A stretch of DNA of 34,664 bases from Branchiostoma floridae. Its lineage: Eukaryota; Chordata; Leptocardii; Amphioxiformes; Branchiostomatidae. The DNA lies in contig NC_049982.1 of NCBI RefSeq assembly GCF_000003815.2, positions 31,551,722 through 31,586,385 of the forward strand. Direction: 5' to 3'. The position numbers were made by a program, and so were the translations under genes. Below are positions 29,690 through 34,664 of this stretch, in pieces (the stretch's first letter is position 1; the number at the start of each line of letters is the position of its first letter). The notes under the pieces are model-generated. The model was not told the origin of the DNA. It did no database searches and was given only the letters and a program-made list of their open reading frames with translations.

Positions 29690-29905
29690 CGCACGTGACC
29701 CACGCGCCGGGCCCTGACCAATGGCAACGAAGGTCCGGTGGCGCCAAAGTTTCCGCGACCCAGCCAATCAGATTGCGCTGCTGAGTGACATCATGCATAT
29801 ATTACTAGGCCGCGAGGAGCGCGATCATCTTCTGTCATAATTTCATCAACAGCAACAGTTTCGACTTCTCTCACACGCTCTACTCGATTTTTCTTCTCCA
29901 TCTAG
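29690..29905 (+). promoter_or_regulatory. Promoter region of the BH3-like gene
   Basis: A locally GC-rich stretch holds an E-box CACGTG (29692-29697), two CCAAT boxes (29718-29722 and 29764-29768), a CRE-like TGACATCA (29786-29793) and a TATA-like ATATATTA (29797-29804). The spacing is that of a conventional polymerase II promoter with a start near 29830. This independently supports a real gene starting here. Confidence 0.55.
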
Positions 29906-29921
29906 ATGCCAAAGAAGAAAG
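29906..29921 (+). CDS. BH3-like gene exon 1 (MPKKK)
   Basis: Sixteen coding bases from ATG 29906 to donor GTAAGA at 29922. The sequence just before the ATG (pyrimidine-rich, ending CATCTAG) looks like a splice acceptor, so this may be an internal exon preceded by a non-coding 5' exon. Confidence 0.6.
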
Positions 29922-31125
29922 GTAAGATTTGTTTTTACTTGTCTACATTTCTGAACCGATAATCCGCGACAGTGCCAAAGTTTGAGGTCTGTTTTTAAAT
30001 TCTTTTTGTGTGTTTTTCTTCCCTTCCCACATGGTAACAATTTTGATCATATCAATTCGCCACGTTGCGACCAAGAAACTTTTCTGTTTGCCGCGGAGAA
30101 AGTTGTATATAATCGTTGTATATACTGTTTGCAAATAAAAAAATTGTTGCAAGAGTACTTCCCGAAATTTTTACCGTGTTTAGTTTCGAACGTTTCGAGG
30201 TATAATTTGAATATGTGCTACAACTATTGATGTCACGTGCTCGACAAAGTTTGTTTCTCGATCTTCATAAATGACGATAATGTTTAAAAAAACTCACCGG
30301 TACAAGTTTTCAAATAATGATTTTTGATTTTCTTCCCAAAGCCATGCCGGCGCCCGCGTCCAGGACCCCGACTGCACAAGAAACCGCCCTGGAGACGCAG
30401 GCGATCCTCCAGCTTCGCAGTATCGGGAACGGCTTGGGGTACGTTTGCTGTAGTCGTTGACTTTGAAAAAGTTAAATAGAAATGTGGACGATCGGGCTTA
30501 AGATTTGTTTTCTCAATTTTTCTATGAGTGATATACCTTCAAGTTTAAAACAACAGCATCACAAACAGTCATGAGGGCTCATTGTGGGAAGATTTGCCGA
30601 AAAGATAAGCGGTTCTCTTCAAAGGGGCCGCTGTTGTTTTATCCCATTCTTATGCATGTCGTAGTGGTGTACAGGCTTGGGGTACGTTTGCTGTAGTCGT
30701 TGACTTTGAAAAAGTTGAATAGAAATGCGGACGATCGGGCTTAAGATTTGTTTTCTCAATTTTTCTATGAGTGATATACCTTCAAGTTTAAAACAACAGC
30801 ATCACAAGCAGTCATGAGGGCTCATTGTGGGAAGATTTGCCGAAAAGATAAGCGGTACTCTTCAAAGGGGCCGCTGTTGTTTTATCCCATTCTTATGCAT
30901 GTCGTAGTGGTGTACAGATCTTGACACGTAAGTTCTAAGTTGTTGGTCTGGAATTTATTGTCTTGTTTTTCTCATCACAGCTATCAGCGGCTCAGCGCCA
31001 GGGTCGTGACGGCGTTCAGACAATACCGCTACGTAGTCACAAACATGCAGAGGCGCAACCGGGTGTACCGTGCCCTCAGTGGCCTCTTGACAAGTGGAAG
31101 TGTTGGTAACTTAGACTGGATATGA
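29906..31125 (+). CDS. Candidate BH3-only apoptosis regulator (NOXA/BMF/PUMA-like), three coding exons, 85 aa
   Basis: Exons 29906-29921, 30342-30438 and 30981-31125 join in frame through GT-AG introns. The protein starts MPKKKAMPAPASRTPTAQE, close in character to the basic, Pro/Ala-rich start of NOXA. Residues 26-37 (AILQLRSIGNGL) fit the BH3 pattern: hydrophobic positions at 26, 30, 33 and 37, with LxxIG at 30-34. The normally invariant Asp after Gly is Asn35. The tail (RRNRVYRALSGLLTSG, 62-77) resembles the short amphipathic helix after BH3 in BMF and PUMA, and could be a mitochondrial membrane anchor. BH3-only proteins bind the groove of BCL-2 family proteins and trigger mitochondrial apoptosis. 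The gene model is fairly strong; the family assignment is my inference from short motifs. Confidence 0.6.
29922..30341. other. BH3-like gene intron 1
   Basis: AT-rich intron without recognised repeats. An 82-codon open frame across it shows no recognisable protein sequence. Confidence 0.5.
30342..30438 (+). CDS. BH3-like gene exon 2 (residues 6-38, BH3 core)
   Basis: Acceptor CCCAAAG ends at 30341 and donor GTACGT begins at 30439, splitting Gly38 directly after the BH3-like core. Its last seven bases and the donor are the start of a 243-bp tandem duplication. Confidence 0.65.
30432..30917 (+). repeat. 243-bp perfect-period tandem duplication across the exon-2 donor
   Basis: Copy 1 is 30432-30674 and copy 2 is 30675-30917. 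I counted four substitutions between them (about 98% identity), so the duplication is recent. It begins inside coding exon 2, so copy 2 carries a second GCTTGGG/GTACGT donor. Because copy 1 ends in TACAG, an acceptor is now placed directly before it. Confidence 0.95.
30981..31125 (+). CDS. BH3-like gene exon 3 (residues 38-85)
   Basis: Acceptor CATCACAG ends at 30980; TGA at 31123-31125. Encodes a very basic segment rich in Arg and aromatic residues (RQYRY, RRNRVYR), then a short hydrophobic stretch and DWI at the end. Confidence 0.65.
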
Positions 31126-31171
31126 CCGTAACTGACTGATGAGCTAGCATGGGTGCCATCCGGAAAGTAGT

Positions 31172-31285
31172 TCGCTCTGGCGTTTATTATACAGTATATA
31201 TAGTCGATTCTAGCTCTGACATTCATTATACATTATACACAGTTGCGCTCTGCTATTCATTATACACTATATACAGTCGCTTCTT
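31172..31285 (+). repeat. Three diverged tandem units in the 3' UTR of the BH3-like gene
   Basis: Units of about 35-43 bp, each with a GCTCTG-like start, TTTATTATAC or TTCATTATAC, and a TATATAGTCG or ACACAGTTGC-like end, repeat three times. They lie between the stop codon and the AATAAA. Confidence 0.6.
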
Positions 31286-31341
31286 GGCTGTTCCAGAAGC
31301 GAACATATGAGCAAACTGCTACCCAGGCTACTGAATGAATG

Positions 31342-31347
31342 AATAAA
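31342..31347 (+). promoter_or_regulatory. AATAAA, possible polyadenylation signal of the BH3-like gene
   Basis: AATAAA lies about 217 bp after the stop codon. The same local string (AATAAATTTATTG) also occurs within the fold-back element near 1826, so it may be repeat-derived. Confidence 0.35.
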
Positions 31348-32069
31348 TTTATTGCTCAACAATCGCACGGGGTACAATGTACCAACTAATAGCTGCTAAT
31401 AGTACAACAACAAAACATTATCGATAGCAGCACAGTTATGTATGAGTAATCTGGTCTCGTATTTGAGTTGTATTGATCAAAAAAAAGGATGGGGATTTTT
31501 CTCAACATCTTCTGGTTAAGGAGGAGATTGGCAGATGCTCAACTTCGTCTCAGAACATTTAGCGTCGTCCCCAATAGGATCCCTTGTACATTAGCACAGC
31601 CAGTAGCACAGCCTGCAGCTACTAGCCTCACTCGAGTGGCCTCACTGAAGGAGAAGGGAAAAATACAAGATCTAACTTACTGAACGCAATGTATGAACTA
31701 CCGGTATGCATTGTCTACAATGCAGCATGTCCTGGTATACCTGTATTCTAGATCTACATTGGCAGCTGTTCACCTGTCATTTGAATGCAAACTACGCAAA
31801 AATAAACAACAATAGTGATGAGAATAAGTAACGTCTGTGCGGAAATGTATTATGGAAAACACCTATATTATAGAATATCCTAAATGATTATGAAATTTAT
31901 GTTCTCACTTACATAAATGTCATTTGTAAATAATCCACCTACCATGAATTACATTATGTTTTTTATGCACAATGTATTAAGGTCCTACTATGGAAAACAC
32001 TCAAATTGTAGAGTTTCCACATGAATTTTGTCAAATAAATCCACATCTGCATAATTCTGACGGCATTTT
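31348..32069. other. Intergenic DNA between convergent genes
   Basis: No clear feature. AAGGTCCTA at about 31979 and GGACCTATA near 32177 could be ends of a small inverted-repeat element enclosing the partial copy at 32070-32190. Confidence 0.4.
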
Positions 32070-32190
32070 GGCTCATTCCTTCTCACCCGAATGTGGCACG
32101 AATGTGGCACATATTTTGCAAATACTTCATTCCGGCTGGTTCTGCTTGATTCCTGCTAATTCGGTTTCAGTGTGACGGACCTATAAACTA
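32070..32190. repeat. Partial copy of the right end of the 33030-33835 element
   Basis: GAATGTGGCACGAATGTGGC, GGTTCTGCTTGATTCCTGCT and GTGTGACGGACC follow the same order as 33755-33835. It overlaps the end of the open frame that trails the lectin exon, so that extension is unlikely to be coding. Confidence 0.65.
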
Positions 32191-32271
32191 TACCTACATT
32201 TACATACCCAATATCACGGAAATCAAGGACAAAGGATGTTAACCATTGAATTGAATTCAGTGAAGGCCTAC

Positions 32272-32526
32272 CAGCTAATACTTGGACTTCGCACAGGCTC
32301 AGTAGTCGGGAGGATCCGGGAAGACGGACGCCCACATAGCGACCCTTCATTCCCTGACAGGAGACGGAAATGGTCGGCTGTTTCAGGTTGATGTGATGGT
32401 CACCTCCACACTTGGGGTTCGTGCTGATCCGGTCGGAATCCCCGATGTGGATGTTGAAGGAGTTGAGTCGCTCGGAGAAACAGTCCCGGCGGTTGTAGAT
32501 GACCACTCTGTAGATATTGAAGATAA
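32272..32526 (-). CDS. F-type lectin (fucolectin) domain exon, C-terminal half
   Basis: On the reverse strand an acceptor TTACAG precedes 32526 and a donor GTAGGC follows 32272; the exon is 255 nt, phase 1 at both ends. It encodes RVVIYNRRDCFSERLNSF, IHIGDS, KCGGDH, GMKGRYVGVRLPGSS and LSLCEVQV, all typical of F-type lectins, which are secreted fucose-binding pattern-recognition proteins. The two arginines of the fucose site (in NRxDC and SER) are present. The second Cys of the usual vicinal DCC pair is Phe, a one-base change. The N-terminal half of the domain, with the binding His, is not visible and may lie in the nearby N gap. The frame stays open to a stop at about 32156, which would be an alternative C-terminus. 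Confidence 0.82.
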
Positions 32527-32539
32527 CTGTAACGTCACG

Positions 32540-32689
32540 TTATGAAGATAGAACACGTGACTCAGTGAGCAGTGGATCATAGGTTGCAGGAAGTCTATGG
32601 CGCCCACCGTCCCTGTTTAGAGATGGTCGTGAAGCTCTGATGTAGATGGCTTCTTTAATCCCTCTAGCGATAAAGTCTGGTTCTTTAAC
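32540..32689 (-). mobile_element. Penelope-like element fragment: C-terminal tail of a GIY-YIG protein
   Basis: The reverse strand encodes EPDFIARGIKEAIYIRAS, then [21 protein letters not shown], ending at TAA 32540-32542. This (F)ARG(V/I)KEAIYIR...LNRDGG pattern is the tail that follows the GIY-YIG nuclease in Penelope-like retroelements. The stop codon is 13 bp from the lectin exon acceptor. Confidence 0.7.
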
Positions 32690-32784
32690 GTGACATCATG
32701 GCAGCAGTGGATTGTTCATTCCTTGACAAAAACTGGTGCTGTTCAGTCGAAAATTTGCGTGAGTCCAATTTTTGTGTTAGATAT
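32690..32784 (+). mobile_element. Penelope-like 3' non-coding segment, opposite orientation to its neighbour
   Basis: This stretch is a direct copy of about 34584-34664, which there follows a Penelope-like stop codon. It is therefore the 3' end of an element pointing right, back to back with the leftward fragment at 32540-32689. It runs into the N gap. Confidence 0.65.
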
Positions 32785-32884
32785 NNNNNNNNNNNNNNNN
32801 NNNNNNNNNNNNNNNNNNNNNNNNNNNNNNNNNNNNNNNNNNNNNNNNNNNNNNNNNNNNNNNNNNNNNNNNNNNNNNNNNNNN
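32785..32884. other. Assembly gap of exactly 100 N
   Basis: A round 100-N run is the usual placeholder for a gap of unknown size. It lies between the lectin exon and the WSC-like exon, so a missing exon here is likely. Confidence 0.95.
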
Positions 32885-33029
32885 TGACTCTGCACTTTCA
32901 CAGTGTCATATTTACATCGATGATTCTAGAACAGTTGCCTTCTAAAAGCCTTATGGTTTGTTATCGACACTCCCGCACAAGTTGTTCTGTTACTTGATTT
33001 TGTTTTATATCTAGCGCAGTTGACCAGGC

Positions 33030-33835
33030 TAAAGGCCCCTTCACACGACAGGCAAAATAAACCGGAACGCCGTCAGACTGAAGATTCCTTGTATATTCCT
33101 GGGCTTTAGAAGCGCATTCTAGAAATTCTCATAGCATTCCAGTAACTTGTGCCCATTCTTATATGACTGGTATATTCCGAAATTCAACAAACTGACAATG
33201 ACATTGCAGCCACACGGCTGAATTACGACTTTACGACGTCATAACAAACCGTTAACATCATGATAACATCAAAGTGGTTAAAATCGAAGCTTATAAACCA
33301 TTGCAATAACACAGCTCTTGGAAGCGTTGCAGACAGACAAATTAAAACAGTGTTGGGATAAAACATCTACAGCGAGCAGTGTTCAGTTTGTGGGATGACC
33401 TTGTCTGTCTATTCTTTTGACCGTCCCGAATGTTTTGGTCATGTTCAACACTTTCGAGGTGCATTTGAAGTTGATAAATATCGAACGGCATTCAAAGTGT
33501 ATTCTAACTGCAGTATGACCGCATTCTACGGCATTCCAACATTATTTCAAACATTCTGATCCCATTTGATGGTGAACCGGCCGTCTGCAAGAATGAGCAC
33601 AAATATCTGGAATTTCTAAAATGCACTTCGAATATCAAGGAATATAGAGGAATGTACTACAAATACCAAGGATTTTTTTTCATCCCGACTGCATTCTGGC
33701 TCATTCTACTTCTCGTGTGAAAATATTAGGTCCATTTGGAATTCCCTCGCGAATGTGGCACGAATTTTGCACATTCTTCATTCTGGTTGGTTCTGCTTGA
33801 TTCCTGCTTATTCGATTTCCGTGTGAAGGCCCTAT
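33030..33835. mobile_element. Inverted-repeat element with GGCCCCTTCACACG ends
   Basis: Left end AAGGCCCCTTCACACGA; right end TCCGTGTGAAGGCCCTA in inverse orientation. The interior has many GCATTC/GAATG words and no coding frame. Its right ~100 bp is shared with 32070-32190. Confidence 0.65.
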
Positions 33836-34061
33836 TACGAAAACGTTTAAGTTTTGTCCCCCATGAACAAGGTTGATTAGATGATGTATGTTTAGTTGAC
33901 TTGGAATGGACTAATAATGAGTTTTTTGAAGGCCGTTGGTTTTATTGACGTGACGAAATATCGTAACGTCCCTGAAATATGTAGATTGTATTTAGTTCAA
34001 GGTGGAGATATTGCAGGCTACCGATGCAATTTCATAAGAGCAGTCATCAAGCGTTACGTAC

Positions 34062-34352
34062 CAATCTGGTAGACTTCATTTGCCATATTCCCGCCTTCGC
34101 CGTCCACTCCACAGGCAGAGGAACGTCCGTACTTGTAGTAGGTGTTGTGTCCATCATCAGACCCGAAACACGCACCGCCATTCTGTACAGCAAACACGGT
34201 AAACCTACGAAAAAGTGCTACCCGGTAACACTTCTCGATGGGGTTGCTCCGATAGACATAGATGTCAGCCAGGCGTGAATCTGTCCCCTCGAGGGATGGC
34301 ATGGCGCGGTTGGGATCATCCTTCCAGCAACCCAGACGTTGGTACCAAATTT
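34062..34352 (-). CDS. WSC-like four-cysteine domain exon of a secreted modular protein
   Basis: Reverse strand: acceptor ATATAG precedes 34352 and donor GTACGT follows 34062; 291 nt, phase 1-1. Encodes one complete domain: YQRLGCWKDDPNRAMPSLEG, IEKCYRVALFRRFTVFAVQNGG, YYKYGRSSACGVDGEGG and ANEVYQI, with four cysteines. The order GCW-D-RA-(I/M)P, KC..A...F.VFA.Q.GG, C..DG.GG resembles WSC-like modules seen repeated in large extracellular proteins of marine invertebrates (family memory, not checked). The phase matches the lectin exon 1.5 kb downstream on the same strand, so they may be parts of one gene. Confidence 0.65.
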
Positions 34353-34512
34353 CTATATGGAGATAGAAGGTTTCTTTCATTATTGAAGAAAGGGACGGAA
34401 TTTGCATTCCTATTATTCTGTCAGTATGGCCAATTTCTATCCATGTAGACGCTTATCCAGCATACTGGACAGATCAAAACATAAGAAGATAATAACTTGA
34501 AAGTTCCTGTGT

Positions 34513-34664
34513 GGTGAGCGCCATAAACTTCCTGCAACCTATGATCCACTGCTTACTGAGTCACGTGCTCTATCTGCATGAACGTGACGTCACGACAGCA
34601 GTGGATTGTTCATTCCTTTGACAAGACTGTTGCTGTTCAGTCGAAAATTTGGGTGAGTCCAATC
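34513..34664 (+). mobile_element. Penelope-like element 3' end, truncated by the window edge
   Basis: The + strand reads GERHKLPATYDPLLTES then stops at TGA 34579-34581, matching the tail at 32540-32689 in the opposite direction. The following 80 bp match 32690-32784. The 5' part is missing. Confidence 0.7.

Noticed and set aside
32156-32271. Continuation of the lectin exon to a stop at 32156
   Set aside because: The sequence overlaps a repeat copy and the exon is phase-symmetric if it ends at 32272; kept only as an alternative.

Overview
The window looks like a piece of a chordate or other deuterostome nuclear genome, most probably amphioxus (Branchiostoma). This is an inference from three things: intron-rich genes with GT-AG junctions, a CYP3/CYP5-type P450 and an F-type lectin beside a dense load of short inverted-repeat elements, and tRNA-headed SINEs. 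Nothing bacterial is present.

Three host loci can be read. (1) A complete cytochrome P450 gene of the CYP3 clan lies on the + strand, with 14 coding exons from 7439 to 27237. All splice phases are compatible and the exons sum to 1560 nt (519 aa plus stop), with intact I-helix, ExxR and haem-cysteine motifs. (2) A small three-exon + strand gene (29906-31125, 85 aa) encodes a candidate BH3-only apoptosis regulator. It has a basic NOXA-like N-terminus, a BH3-like core with Asn where Asp is usual, and a BMF/PUMA-like tail. (3) At the right end, on the - strand, are two phase 1-1 exons of a secreted modular protein: a four-cysteine WSC-like domain (34062-34352) and the C-terminal half of an F-type lectin domain (32272-32526). 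Part of this gene is probably lost in a 100-N assembly gap or lies outside the window. Genes 2 and 3 converge.

Most of the remaining DNA is mobile or repetitive. From left to right: a dispersed repeat shared with the right side, a tRNA-derived SINE, an hAT-like MITE (8-bp target duplication) sitting on the edge of a 630-bp fold-back element, a 39-bp minisatellite of 19 regular units, copies of a repeat family with CA-rich tails, and three copies of a TTAA-flanked inverted-repeat element. Inside the P450 introns lie a SINE broken by two later insertions, palindromic GC-rich tandem repeats, a 5'-truncated CR1/L2-like LINE killed by a 10-bp duplication, a Penelope-like fold-back carrying a GIY-YIG tail, a mariner-like fold-back, a second LINE remnant, a reverse SINE and several further MITEs. 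Two P450 donor sites lie within about 20 bp of a repeat.

No operon, CRISPR array, virus or wholly new system was recognised. The observations most worth following are the candidate BH3-only gene, the nearly identical 243-bp tandem duplication across its exon-2 donor site, and the Penelope-like fragments abutting the lectin exon.
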